Below, piece after piece: positions 38,882 through 48,348 of a DNA stretch of 64,000 nucleotides. A program made the translations under genes and the position numbers. Each line of letters opens with the position of its first letter. Positions within the stretch are counted from its first letter, which is position 1. Location: contig CAKOHT010000005.1 of assembly GCA_934085975.1 (NCBI GenBank), positions 33,966 through 97,965 on the forward strand, written 5' to 3'. Under the pieces are notes generated by a model. It did no database searches. It saw only the letters and a list, made by a program, of their open reading frames with translations, and was not told the DNA's origin. This DNA comes from an uncultured Cetobacterium sp. (GTDB lineage: Bacteria > Fusobacteriota > Fusobacteriia > Fusobacteriales > Fusobacteriaceae).

Positions 38882-39869
38882 AGTCGTTATATCCTTCAGA
38901 ATTCTCCTTATGCCATTTCCATGCTGTTTCTATTATTGAATCTAATGATGAATACTTAGGCTTCCAGTTTAACTCCTCCATTGCTTTTTCTGAACTAGCA
39001 ACTAATTTTGCTGGGTCTCCAGCTCTTCTTGAAGACACTTCTGCTGGTATTGGATGCTTTGTTACTTTTCTTGCTACATCTATAACTTGCTTAACAGAAA
39101 AACCTTCTCCATTACCTAAGTTGTAAATAGTACTTTCTCCACCACTTTTTAATCTATCTAAAGCTAATATATGTGCATCAACTAAATCCATTACATGGAC
39201 ATAGTCCCTTATACACGTTCCATCTTCAGTCGGATAATCGTCTCCATATATCCCTATTTTCTCTCTTTTTCCTAAAGCTACTTGCAATATTATTGGAATA
39301 AGATGAGTTTCTGGATTGTGGTCCTCTCCTATTTCACCTGTTGGATAAGCTCCTGCCACATTAAAATATCTAAGGGCTGTATATTTTATTCCATATGCAT
39401 AATCATACCATTTCAATAACTTTTCAACCATCAATTTACTTTCACCATAAGGATTTGTCGGCACAGTTTCATCAGTTTCTAAAATTGGAATATTTTTAGG
39501 TTCTCCATATGTTGCTGCTGTTGACGAAAATACAATATTTTTTACATTGTTTTTTCTCATTGCATCCAATAAGTTCATTGATCCAACTACATTATTTTCA
39601 AAATATTTAGCTGGATTTGTCATACTTTCCCCTACTAAAGAATCAGCTGCAAAGTGTATAACTCCCTCTATTTTATTCTCTTTAAAAACTTTTGCTAAAA
39701 ACTCTATATCCCGTAAATCTCCTAAAGCCAGCTTCACATTTTCTGGAACAGCTTCTATGTGACCAGTCTGCATATTATCTAAAACAATTACCTCTCTCTT
39801 TGCTTCCAATAAGGCTTTTACTGCATGACTCCCTATATATCCAGCTCCCCCACAAACTAATATTGCCAT
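38880..39869 (-). CDS. galE: UDP-glucose 4-epimerase
   Basis: 329 aa short-chain dehydrogenase-type epimerase interconverting UDP-glucose and UDP-galactose. NAD site GGAGYIGSHAV (7-17), the catalytic YGESKLMVEK (YxxxK) and SSTAATYG are intact. It supplies nucleotide sugars for lipopolysaccharide. Last gene of the coaE-to-galE operon; a terminator overlaps its stop. No galK/galT nearby. Confidence 0.96.
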   Translation of the reverse strand: MAILVCGGAGYIGSHAVKALLEAKREVIVLDNMQTGHIEAVPENVKLALGDLRDIEFLAKVFKENKIEGVIHFAADSLVGESMTNPAKYFENNVVGSMNLLDAMRKNNVKNIVFSSTAATYGEPKNIPILETDETVPTNPYGESKLMVEKLLKWYDYAYGIKYTALRYFNVAGAYPTGEIGEDHNPETHLIPIILQVALGKREKIGIYGDDYPTEDGTCIRDYVHVMDLVDAHILALDRLKSGGESTIYNLGNGEGFSVKQVIDVARKVTKHPIPAEVSSRRAGDPAKLVASSEKAMEELNWKPKYSSLDSIIETAWKWHKENSEGYND

Positions 39870-39894
39870 TTTTCTCCTCCCATGCTTTCTGTAA

Positions 39895-42411
39895 CTATCG
39901 TATTTTATTTAAAATTCCCATTCCATATACAGGTCCTGTGTGTGAAGCTATAGTCGCACCAATCTCCATTCTACCTCTATAATCCAATTTTTTTGTTTTT
40001 TCTGCGATATTTCTCAATTGATCAGCGGCCTCTAATTCACTACGAGTTCCACCCCAACCAGTATACATAATTATTGAATTTTTTTCATTTTTAATTAATT
40101 TTTCCATGTATGCCAAAGCTCCTCTCTCTCCAAGAGCCTTTGTTTCAATACATACCTCTCCATTTTCTAACTTTAAAACCGGTTTGATTTTTAGGATTCC
40201 TCCAATAACTGAAGATGCTCTTCCTATTCTTCCACCCTTTTCTAAATACGATAGCTCTTTTACAACAAAATAAACTTTCATCTTACTCTTAGTTTCATCA
40301 ATCCATTCAATTATTTCATCAAAGCCTTTTCCCTCTTTTACCATCTTTGCTGACTCCAACACTATATGTGCTAAAGCAAATGTTACTACTTTAGAGTCCA
40401 CTATCGCAATATCATCCTCTTTGTTAAGCATTCCTCTTGCAACTCTAGCAGCTTGTTGAGTTCCACTTAACTTACTCGAAATATGAATTGAAATAATTTT
40501 TTTATAGCCTTTTTCAAATAGTTTTTCATAAAGCTCTTTAAACTCAGCTGGAGATGGTTGAGATGTTTTAGGAACTATATTATCTTTTAACAGCTGCTTC
40601 CAAAACTCCCCTTTAGAGATATCTACTCCATCTCTGTAATATGTATCACCTGCTAACTTTATTTTCAATGGAATTATATCCACATCTAATCCTTTTACCA
40701 TATCTGGTGTTAAATCTGACGTTGAATCAGTAACTATAGCGATTTCAGGCAATTCAGGATTTCTATTCGTTATATAAATATAATACGGGTAGTTATCTTG
40801 TCCTATTACTAAGTCTGAATACTTTACAGTAGATTTTATCCCTTTAAGAACTTTATTCGCTTCTTCAGTAGATCCCTTTCCAACACACGCAAATATGTTT
40901 AATGTTTCACTGTTGACACACTCTTTGTATATATTTTTAATAACCTCTTCCAATGTAGCTGCTTTTATTTTTATTTTTCCGTTTATCAATGCTATATAAT
41001 CACCTTGAGAGATTGTTAAATCATCTACTTTTGTATCTCTAACTGCTTGAGTTATTTCAATAGATGTGTTAAATGGAAGTTGCTTTAAAATTTCGTCCAT
41101 TCCAAAATCTTTATTTTTTACAACGTACTCTCCTTCTAGCATTGTTTTAGTTTCTAAAACAGTTACCTCCTTAGAAGATCTTTCCGCTGCCATTTTAGCC
41201 GAAGAGATAATATTTTTATTATTCGGTAATATTACGATTTTCTCTGCTTTTATTTTGTTAATTCCCTCTTCTATATCTGCTACACTTGGATTTTGTGTCT
41301 GTCCTCCAATCAATACAGCCGTAGCTCCATTGTCTAAAAATAGATTCCCCAATTCCATATTGTCAACAATAGCAAAATAAGCTATAGGTTTACTATTTTC
41401 ATTCTGAACTAAAATTTTTCCTTTTTTATCGATTCTATACTGCTCAGCATCTGCTAAAAGCATATTTTTATGTTGAATCTCCATATTATCTATTTTTATA
41501 TTTGATAGATTTCCCAACTTACCCGCTATTTCTAATATCAATCCAGGATTATTTGTATGGATATGTGTTTTTGTTTTCTTTGATGTCTGTGCGCATACCA
41601 TTGAATCACCATGATTCACTATTTTAGACTTATAATCATCCAAATCAAAATCTCCCGATTCAATCACAAACTCTGTACAATATTTGAATTTTATATCTTC
41701 AAATATATGGTTTCCTGAGTGTTCCATTATATCTTTTCTCTTAGCTTGAGATTGAACTATTCTCTCGAGATCATGCAACATCTCCGGATCAGTAATCGAT
41801 TTTTCAAACCCTTCTAAAATATAGAATATCCCCTGTCCTCCGGCATCAACAACACCAGCCTCTTTTAATTTTGGTAATTGATTTGGTGTCTCCTCTACAG
41901 CTTCTTTTGCCGCTTCCTTTAAATAAACTAAAAATGGAATAAAGTCATCTGATGGACCACTATAGATTTCTGCCTCTTCAGCCACTCTTCTTATAACAGT
42001 TAACATTGTTCCTTCTACAGGCTCACTTACAGCTTTATATGCTTTCTCTTTAGCAAATCTAAAAGCTACTTTCACATCATCCACTGTAACTTCCTCTTTA
42101 GTTCTAACTCCCTCCAAAAATCCTTGAATAATTTGAGATAATATTGTTCCTGAATTTCCTCTTGCTCCTAAAAGAATCGCTTCTGAAACTATATCTGCTA
42201 ACTCCTCCATATCCGGCTCATGATTTAACTTTATCAATTCATTTTCAACTGCTTGCAATGTCATAGACATATTTGTTCCTGTATCACCATCTGGTACAGG
42301 ATATACGTTTAAGTCGTTCAAAACATCTGAATATTTTGATAACCATCTACTTGCCGCTATCAATAATTTTGTTAGCCTAGTAGAATTTAATACCTTTACT
42401 TCTATATTCAT
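39895..42411 (-). CDS. FakA-like DAK2 kinase fused to DegV/FakB domain
   Basis: 838 aa. Residues ~1-210 are a DhaL/DAK2 domain (VYPVPDGDTGTNMSMT and LLGARGNSGTILSQI bind the ADP-Mg pair), followed by the FakA middle and C-terminal regions to ~545. From ~555 a complete DegV domain follows: IVTDSTSDL, TSQPSPAEF, ISIHISSKLSGT, ELSYLEKGGRIG, and a terminal SHTGPVYGMG. In Staphylococcus, FakA phosphorylates fatty acids held by separate FakB (DegV) proteins; here both seem to be in one chain. No frameshift is needed for the reading. ATG start with GGAGG. Confidence 0.9.
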   Translation of the reverse strand: MNIEVKVLNSTRLTKLLIAASRWLSKYSDVLNDLNVYPVPDGDTGTNMSMTLQAVENELIKLNHEPDMEELADIVSEAILLGARGNSGTILSQIIQGFLEGVRTKEEVTVDDVKVAFRFAKEKAYKAVSEPVEGTMLTVIRRVAEEAEIYSGPSDDFIPFLVYLKEAAKEAVEETPNQLPKLKEAGVVDAGGQGIFYILEGFEKSITDPEMLHDLERIVQSQAKRKDIMEHSGNHIFEDIKFKYCTEFVIESGDFDLDDYKSKIVNHGDSMVCAQTSKKTKTHIHTNNPGLILEIAGKLGNLSNIKIDNMEIQHKNMLLADAEQYRIDKKGKILVQNENSKPIAYFAIVDNMELGNLFLDNGATAVLIGGQTQNPSVADIEEGINKIKAEKIVILPNNKNIISSAKMAAERSSKEVTVLETKTMLEGEYVVKNKDFGMDEILKQLPFNTSIEITQAVRDTKVDDLTISQGDYIALINGKIKIKAATLEEVIKNIYKECVNSETLNIFACVGKGSTEEANKVLKGIKSTVKYSDLVIGQDNYPYYIYITNRNPELPEIAIVTDSTSDLTPDMVKGLDVDIIPLKIKLAGDTYYRDGVDISKGEFWKQLLKDNIVPKTSQPSPAEFKELYEKLFEKGYKKIISIHISSKLSGTQQAARVARGMLNKEDDIAIVDSKVVTFALAHIVLESAKMVKEGKGFDEIIEWIDETKSKMKVYFVVKELSYLEKGGRIGRASSVIGGILKIKPVLKLENGEVCIETKALGERGALAYMEKLIKNEKNSIIMYTGWGGTRSELEAADQLRNIAEKTKKLDYRGRMEIGATIASHTGPVYGMGILNKIR

Positions 42412-42426
42412 TATTTTCCTCCATTT

Positions 42427-42975
42427 TTAAAATGTTGGTGGATTTACCACCCAAAGAGCCCTAGCCCTTTTATCTGAATTATTTTTAAATCTATGCTTTT
42501 GACTAGATTTAAAATAAAAACTATCTCCTTCATGCAAATTATGAACTGCTTCTTCAATATATATATCCAAACTTCCCTCAAGAATAAATATGAACTCTTC
42601 ACCATGGTGTGTGTAGTAACTTCTTCCACTTTCACCACCTGGTCCAATTTCATACAGTATTGGTTCCATACTTTTCTCTATGTTTGACGATGTCAGTAAA
42701 GAAATTGTCGTATTTGAGTCTACACTCTCCACATATTTTCTTTCTTTCGCTCTAATTAAATCAGAATTTTTTTTCACCTCTTCATCTTCAATCAAGTAAC
42801 TAACTCTCACATCTAATGAATTGGCTATTTTTTTTAAGTTTTCAATTGAAGGAGATGCCTTTCCTTGCTCTATTTGTGATAAAAAACTAGCTGATAAATC
42901 AACCATTGTTGCTAACTCTCTTAATGATAATGATTTTTCATTTCTACTTTTTTTTATTCTCTCTCCTATACTCAC
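42427..42975 (-). CDS. XRE-family regulator with C-terminal cupin
   Basis: 182 aa: N-terminal helix-turn-helix (SLRELATMVDLSASFLSQIEQGKASPS, ~15-41 region), linker, and a C-terminal cupin_2 domain with YYTHHGEEFIFILEGS and LHEGDSFYFKSSQKHRF. Such regulators often sense small molecules of polyamine, amino-acid or lipid metabolism. GTG start (42973-42975). It lies between cinA and the FakA/FakB fusion and may regulate this operon. Confidence 0.92.
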   Translation of the reverse strand: MSIGERIKKSRNEKSLSLRELATMVDLSASFLSQIEQGKASPSIENLKKIANSLDVRVSYLIEDEEVKKNSDLIRAKERKYVESVDSNTTISLLTSSNIEKSMEPILYEIGPGGESGRSYYTHHGEEFIFILEGSLDIYIEEAVHNLHEGDSFYFKSSQKHRFKNNSDKRARALWVVNPPTF

Positions 42976-42978
42976 TTT

Positions 42979-44184
42979 TTACTCATCCTCCTCTAAGATT
43001 TTATATAGTTCAAATAGACTATGGAGAACTGCTTTTTTTCTTATCTTTTCCCTATCCCCTGTGAAATTGAACTTAAAGCTTACTATTTTATCTTGAACTT
43101 TAACTCCAATATAAACCAATCCTACAGGTTTTTCCTTTGTCCCACCATCAGGTCCTGCAATTCCAGTTGTAGAAATTCCTATATCGGTTGTTAATCCACT
43201 TACCATTTTTTCCGCTACTTCTTTACTGACAGCTCCATATTTCTCTATTAGATTTCTATCTACTTTTAATCTATCTATCTTTGATTCATTACTATATGTT
43301 ACTATTCCCTCTTGAAAATACCTTGATATTCCCGGTACTGTAACAATTGTTGAAGATAACATTCCACCTGTGCATGACTCTGCCACAGAAAATGAATAAT
43401 TTTTCTTCTTCAAAAGATTAAAAATTTTTTCTTCGATTTTTTCTTTATCTTCGCCTAATATATACTTTCCTACACTATTATATATCTTTTCCTTAATTTT
43501 TTCTACTGCGATTTTGTGTTCATTTGAAGTTTGCATTCTAACTATTATACCATAATCTTTCACTAAAAATTCATATTCTATATTTGGATCAATAAAATAC
43601 TCTTTAATTTTCTCTTCAAGTATTGATTCTGGAATCCCAGAAACTATTAAATCCTTAATGTAAATAGGGTCCAAGTCTGGACAAAATTTTTCTGTATAAA
43701 ACTTTAAAAATTTCGGAAACATATTGTATAACTCTTTTGGTACTCCCGGAAATGCTGCAATTCCATCAACAAAAAATGCTGGTGCCATTCCTACGTCATT
43801 TTTTATTGATATTGCCCCTTCGGGTTTTTCAACCTCTTTATAATTTTTATCCAAAAATTGAATGTTTAATCTTCTAAACTTTACTTTTAATTCTTCTAAT
43901 TCACTCTCATCTATTATAAGTTTTTTATCTAAAAAATTTTTTATCGCCTCTTTAGTTAAATCATCATCTGTTGCACCTAACCCACCAGATAATATTATCA
44001 ACTCACTCGTTTCTCTAGCAAACTTTAATGCTTTTTCTATACTTTCTAACGAATCTCCAACTGTTAATTTTAGGTCAATTTTTATCCCAACTTTATTTAA
44101 CTCTTCAGCCATAAATACACTGTTGGTGTCTAAAGTTGCTCCATTTAAAAGCTCCGTTCCAACTAATATTAAAGTACATCTCAT
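42979..44184 (-). CDS. cinA: CinA-family nicotinamide-nucleotide amidase
   Basis: 401 aa with both domains: N-terminal MoCF-like (VGTELLNGATLDTNS, SGGLGATDDDLTKEA) and C-terminal PncC amidase (SVAESCTGGMLSSTI, TGIAGPDGGTKEKPVGLVYIG). Deamidates NMN for NAD salvage and may hydrolyse ADP-ribose. No recA adjacent. It ends 3 nt before the XRE gene. Confidence 0.95.
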   Translation of the reverse strand: MRCTLILVGTELLNGATLDTNSVFMAEELNKVGIKIDLKLTVGDSLESIEKALKFARETSELIILSGGLGATDDDLTKEAIKNFLDKKLIIDESELEELKVKFRRLNIQFLDKNYKEVEKPEGAISIKNDVGMAPAFFVDGIAAFPGVPKELYNMFPKFLKFYTEKFCPDLDPIYIKDLIVSGIPESILEEKIKEYFIDPNIEYEFLVKDYGIIVRMQTSNEHKIAVEKIKEKIYNSVGKYILGEDKEKIEEKIFNLLKKKNYSFSVAESCTGGMLSSTIVTVPGISRYFQEGIVTYSNESKIDRLKVDRNLIEKYGAVSKEVAEKMVSGLTTDIGISTTGIAGPDGGTKEKPVGLVYIGVKVQDKIVSFKFNFTGDREKIRKKAVLHSLFELYKILEEDE

Positions 44185-44197
44185 TTTATCTACCTCT

Positions 44198-44695
44198 TTA
44201 GAAGAATATCGTCCAAATGCAAACCATTAAAAAATTTCCAATGACTCCAGCTAAAAAATCATCTAAAACCACGCCAATTCCATGTCCAAAAAACTGTGAT
44301 TTATGAATTGGACCTATCTTAGTTATATCGAAGAATCTAAAAATTACAAATCCTATTACTATAGCCATACTCGTTTGGAATATACCCACTGGATTGATTA
44401 AAAAAAGTGTTGTTAAAAATCCTAGTACTTCATCAATCACAACTTTTTGTGGGTCTTTTTCTTTAAAAATCTCTCTTTCTGCTATATCACAAATATAGAC
44501 AGAAATTGCAAAAAAAGTCATTAAGAACATAAAATAAAATGAATTATATATCATATTATTAGGAAAAATTTTTTTTAAAAGCACTAACCCGATATATACA
44601 GGAACTCCTCCTAAAGTTCCAAAAGTTCCTGGAGCTATTGGCATCTCCCCTAATCCAAATACTGTTGCTAAATTTTTAACTACCTTTCTATTCAA
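44198..44695 (-). CDS. pgpA: Phosphatidylglycerophosphatase A
   Basis: 165 aa, four hydrophobic segments. PgpA family motifs: FGLGEMPIAPGTFGTLGG near the N-terminus, VIDEVLGF and FRFFDITKIGPI. Dephosphorylates phosphatidylglycerol phosphate in phospholipid synthesis. Start is TTG at 44693-44695, directly after the U32 stop codon, with GGGAG about 8 nt upstream. Confidence 0.93.
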   Translation of the reverse strand: MNRKVVKNLATVFGLGEMPIAPGTFGTLGGVPVYIGLVLLKKIFPNNMIYNSFYFMFLMTFFAISVYICDIAEREIFKEKDPQKVVIDEVLGFLTTLFLINPVGIFQTSMAIVIGFVIFRFFDITKIGPIHKSQFFGHGIGVVLDDFLAGVIGNFLMVCIWTIFF

Positions 44696-46846
44696 TTAAA
44701 ACACTCCCTTCTCATAGTTATATGGTCTATACGTTCCTTTTCCATTTAAAATATCTCTTATCTCTGTAGCTGTTTCAGTTGTAAATTCTAAAACTAATTC
44801 TGAAATTCCAATTTTTTCTAAATATTTTCTATCTTTCAATATATTTAATGGCTTCTCCAAATAAATTTCACTATTCCCTATATTATTTTTTACTATTGTA
44901 AACTTGTCTCCCTGTTCATTCTCAATAATCTTTACCTCCTCATCACCTAAAGATAATTCAGTATACATAGCTCTTGGTCTACCATAGGCTAAAATAGCTT
45001 TCTTTACATCTGTTTCTCCTATCTCCTCAAGTCTTCTATAACTAATTTCTGGAGATATTACGATTGTATCTATTTTTTCTATACTAGAAAAATGCTTAAA
45101 TGCGTAACGATTTGAAATATTAAAATTCCATCCCAAGGTTACTTTCGTATTTTTATTTTCTAAAACTTGATATAGATTAGTTGCCATCTTATTTGATGTA
45201 TCTATTTTTTCTATATTTTCTTCTCTTGCTACATCATAACCTTTAAAGTATATTTTTTCTATCCCACACTCCTCTAAAACAACTTTTTGTTCATTTGTCG
45301 AAACTATTGCAGACAGTATACTCTTTTTTTCAATTGGTTCTTTCCTAATCAATTTCACTAATTCAGATTCATTGTCTCTTCTATAACTTAATATCAATCT
45401 ATCTAAAAGCATTTTCATAGCATCTCTTTTTAACTGTTTTAAAATGGAGATTGGTAAAAATATGCCCTCATCAATATCTATACTTTTTATAAAACCAACA
45501 AATGTTGTATCCCCTATTTCCAGCAATTTTTCCTTTATAGTATTCTCTGTTGTTTCTTTATTTTTAGCTCGCTCTACTGTATTTTCACTTTCTAATAATA
45601 CCCTTACCATTTCAAGCTTATTGTTCAGTGTTGAAACTGTAATTTTAACCTTCTCTCCTATTTTTCCTCGAAACTCTATATTTACACCATGTTTTTTATC
45701 CATTGTTTTCATTCTTATTTCAATCAAATCATTAATTTCTTTGGAGTAGTTCCTGAATATATATTTTGTTCCTTTTGGAAAATCTTTTAATATTAAAGTT
45801 TCACCCACACTAGCTTCTCTCTTATTTTTTTCAAATTTAGTATCTATTCTATTTATATAAGTTCCACCAATTTTTTCATAATTTTGTGATAAAAAAGTTA
45901 TCCCATCTCCTAAAATTATTTTTTCTTCTAATTTAACCTCCTTTCCATCTAGTTCTCCAATTCTTTTCCCTAAATGACTTGCAAAATTTTTATTCATTAT
46001 ATTTTCTCTATTCTTATAGAAATATCCAGTGCTATATCCTCTATTAAATATCTGTGAGCTTTTCTCTTCAACATTATTTCCATCGATTAATTCTTTATAG
46101 TAACTCACAGTTTGAAATACATAGTTTGGCTCTTTCATCCTTCCTTCTAATTTAATACTATCTATTCCAATCTCTTTTAGTTTTTGAATCTCCTCATATC
46201 CATATAATTGATCTTTTGGACTTAAAGCATATCCTGCATCATCTCCATCAGATATATACTTTTTCCTACATGGCTGAGCACACATCCCCCTATTTCCACT
46301 ACGTCCACCTATAAAACTACTCATATAGCAATTCCCTGAATAGGATATACATAGAGCCCCTGAAACAAATATTTCTAATTCAATATCGCTTTTTTCTCTT
46401 ATTTTCTTTATCTCCTCAAAAGTTAACTCTCTAGGTAAAACTACTCTTTCAAAGCCTATAGATTTTAAATAATTTGCTTCTACATGATTTGCTACAGTCA
46501 TCTGAGTACTGCCATGTAATTCCAACTCTGGAAAATTAATTTTTATGAACTCTGCTAATCCAAAATCTTGAACAATAACTGCATCCAATCCATATTTATA
46601 AAGTTCCCCTAAATTTGTAGCTATGGCTTCTATCTCCACATCCATCATAATTGTATTCAATGTTAGAAATACTTTTACTCCTCTTGCGTGTGCATAATCC
46701 AGTGCCTCTTTATATTCTTCTAAAGTTAAATTTACTGCATTTCTTCTTGCACCAAAACCTTTTAATCCCATATATATCTCATCCGCACCGGCTTTTATTG
46801 CGGCATAAAATCTTTCAATACTTCCTGCTGGAGCAACTATTTTCAT
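44696..46846 (-). CDS. Peptidase U32 family protein (YhbU/RlhA/TrhP type)
   Basis: 716 aa. N-terminal U32 domain: PAGSIERFYAAIKAGADEIYMG, ELEIFVSGALCISYSGNC and GNRGMCAQPCRKKY, with the Cys ligands of an Fe-S or metal site; a long C-terminal extension (DUF3656-like) follows. Members with this layout are RNA hydroxylation factors for tRNA U34 (TrhP) or 23S rRNA C2501 (RlhA); which one cannot be read. Overlaps coaE by 4 nt. Confidence 0.9.
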   Translation of the reverse strand: MKIVAPAGSIERFYAAIKAGADEIYMGLKGFGARRNAVNLTLEEYKEALDYAHARGVKVFLTLNTIMMDVEIEAIATNLGELYKYGLDAVIVQDFGLAEFIKINFPELELHGSTQMTVANHVEANYLKSIGFERVVLPRELTFEEIKKIREKSDIELEIFVSGALCISYSGNCYMSSFIGGRSGNRGMCAQPCRKKYISDGDDAGYALSPKDQLYGYEEIQKLKEIGIDSIKLEGRMKEPNYVFQTVSYYKELIDGNNVEEKSSQIFNRGYSTGYFYKNRENIMNKNFASHLGKRIGELDGKEVKLEEKIILGDGITFLSQNYEKIGGTYINRIDTKFEKNKREASVGETLILKDFPKGTKYIFRNYSKEINDLIEIRMKTMDKKHGVNIEFRGKIGEKVKITVSTLNNKLEMVRVLLESENTVERAKNKETTENTIKEKLLEIGDTTFVGFIKSIDIDEGIFLPISILKQLKRDAMKMLLDRLILSYRRDNESELVKLIRKEPIEKKSILSAIVSTNEQKVVLEECGIEKIYFKGYDVAREENIEKIDTSNKMATNLYQVLENKNTKVTLGWNFNISNRYAFKHFSSIEKIDTIVISPEISYRRLEEIGETDVKKAILAYGRPRAMYTELSLGDEEVKIIENEQGDKFTIVKNNIGNSEIYLEKPLNILKDRKYLEKIGISELVLEFTTETATEIRDILNGKGTYRPYNYEKGVF

Positions 46847-47439
46847 ACTTTTCCTCTTTCTATCTCATTGATTATTTCTTTTATTTTTTGTTTTAACTCT
46901 TCTAAAGTTCCATTATTTTCAACTACAATATCCGCTTTTAAATTTCTATTCTCTCTAGGTATCTGAGTATCTATTATTTTTTTTATCAAACCAATATCTA
47001 TATTATCCCTTTTTCTAATTCTTTCTATCTGAACTTCAGGGTCTATATCCACAACTATTACCTTATCACAATATTTTTCCAATTTAACTTCAAATAGCAA
47101 TGGTACATCAAAAATTACAATCTCTTTTATATCTTTAAATTTTAAGTATTCTTTTCTATAGATATCAACAACTTTGGGATGAACTATTCTATTTAACACT
47201 TCCAATTTTTTTGGATTGTTAAAAATCTCTTTTTTTAATAACTTTTTATCTACAGAATTACTTTTCAAGTTTATAAACTCTTTTCCTAGTTTTTCTTTTA
47301 TTTCCTCTTTTACTTCTTCAGTTTCTAAAATATCTTTAGCTATTAAATCTGCATCAAAAACTTTAACTCCCATAGATAAAAAGATTTTACTAACTGTAGA
47401 TTTTCCACTTCCTATACCACCAGTCAATCCTAGTATCAT
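46843..47439 (-). CDS. coaE: Dephospho-CoA kinase
   Basis: 198 aa; final step of coenzyme A synthesis. P-loop GLTGGIGSGKSTV at residues 4-16, DADLIAKDIL, HPKVVDIYR and DVPLLFE are diagnostic. The start is set at the ATG 47437-47439 because AAGGAG lies 6 nt before it; upstream in-frame starts overlap or precede that site. First gene of the operon running to galE. Confidence 0.95.
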   Translation of the reverse strand: MILGLTGGIGSGKSTVSKIFLSMGVKVFDADLIAKDILETEEVKEEIKEKLGKEFINLKSNSVDKKLLKKEIFNNPKKLEVLNRIVHPKVVDIYRKEYLKFKDIKEIVIFDVPLLFEVKLEKYCDKVIVVDIDPEVQIERIRKRDNIDIGLIKKIIDTQIPRENRNLKADIVVENNGTLEELKQKIKEIINEIERGKV

Positions 47440-47500
47440 TGCCATCTCCTTAAAATAGAATATACTATATTCTAACACATTTTCTAATTTTTTTTATAAA

Positions 47501-47527
47501 AAAAGAGTGAAATTAATATTTCACCCT
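47501..47527 (-). terminator. cspA terminator
   Basis: Minus-strand GGGTGAAAT / ATTTCACTC hairpin (one G-U) with a long T run, 17 nt after the cspA stop. Confidence 0.85.
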
Positions 47528-47543
47528 TGGTTTCATATCTATA

Positions 47544-47744
47544 TTAAGCTGCAGTTACCTCTTTAGCTATTGGTCCTTTATTTCCATCTTCCACGATAAA
47601 CGAAACATTTTGACCCTCTTCTAAAGTTCTAAAACCTTCTCCTACAATTCCAGTAAAGTGTACGAAATAATCTTTCCCCTCTTCACACGTTACAAAACCA
47701 AATCCTTTTTCCTTGTTAAACCATTTTACAGTTCCTTTTAACAT
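47544..47744 (-). CDS. cspA: Cold-shock domain protein
   Basis: 66-aa cold-shock protein: [16 protein letters not shown] holds RNP1, and DYFVHFTGI holds RNP2. RNA chaperone or transcription antiterminator. ATG at 47742-47744 with GGAGG five bases upstream; the four extra codons of the longer frame are rejected. Single gene with its own promoter and terminator; its leader is only ~50 nt, shorter than the long thermosensor leader of E. coli cspA. Confidence 0.96.
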   Translation of the reverse strand: MLKGTVKWFNKEKGFGFVTCEEGKDYFVHFTGIVGEGFRTLEEGQNVSFIVEDGNKGPIAKEVTAA

Positions 47745-47802
47745 TTTAACCTCCAAATAATATATAAGTATATATAAGTCCCCCTAGGCACTTTATGGTT
47801 AT

Positions 47803-47831
47803 ATTATACAGCAATCATCTTCAATTTGCAA
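47803..47831 (-). promoter_or_regulatory. cspA promoter
   Basis: Minus strand: TTGCAA (47826-47831), 17-nt spacer, TATAAT (47803-47808). The leader holds a tandem ACTTATATAT repeat. Confidence 0.8.
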
Positions 47832-47932
47832 TACATTTTGTTTGCTTATTGAAGAAAAAAAATATTTTGTATACAATAATAAATATAAAAATAGTTTTTA
47901 CCTATTTATAGTTATACTGCTTTAATAATAAA

Positions 47933-47958
47933 AAAAGAACTACAATGTAGTCCTCTTT
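47933..47958 (-). terminator. Terminator of the alpha operon after rplQ
   Basis: Minus-strand AGAGGACTAC / GTAGTTCTTT stem (with two G-U pairs) followed by a T run, 15 nt after rplQ. Confidence 0.8.
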
Positions 47959-47973
47959 CCAAACGAATTAGAA

Positions 47974-48324
47974 TTATACTAACTCAATTATTGCCATCTC
48001 AGCAGAATCTCCTTTTCTTACAGAAGTTCTGATGATTCTTGTGTATCCACCGTTTCTCTCAGCATACTTAGGTGCTAAATCATTAAATAACTTAGCTACA
48101 GCCTCTTCGCTTCTTAAGAAAGCGAAAGCTTGTCTTCTGTGTGCAAGAGTTCCTTTTTTACCAAGAGTAACCATTCTCTCAGCAAACTTTCTAAGCTCTT
48201 TTGCTCTAGTAACAGTAGTTTCTATTCTATCTGATAAAATTAGAGATATTGTTAAGTTCATTAACATAGCTTTTCTATGGTCAGCTCTTCTCCCTAACTT
48301 TCTATATGATTTATTGTGGTTCAT
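47974..48324 (-). CDS. rplQ: Ribosomal protein L17
   Basis: 116 aa, bL17. [20 protein letters not shown] at the N-terminus and the [16 protein letters not shown] region are invariant family marks. Binds 23S rRNA near the exit tunnel. Last gene of the alpha operon, 24 nt after rpoA, followed by a terminator. Confidence 0.98.
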   Translation of the reverse strand: MNHNKSYRKLGRRADHRKAMLMNLTISLILSDRIETTVTRAKELRKFAERMVTLGKKGTLAHRRQAFAFLRSEEAVAKLFNDLAPKYAERNGGYTRIIRTSVRKGDSAEMAIIELV

Positions 48325-48348
48325 TAGTCAGTTAGCCTCCTTATCTAA

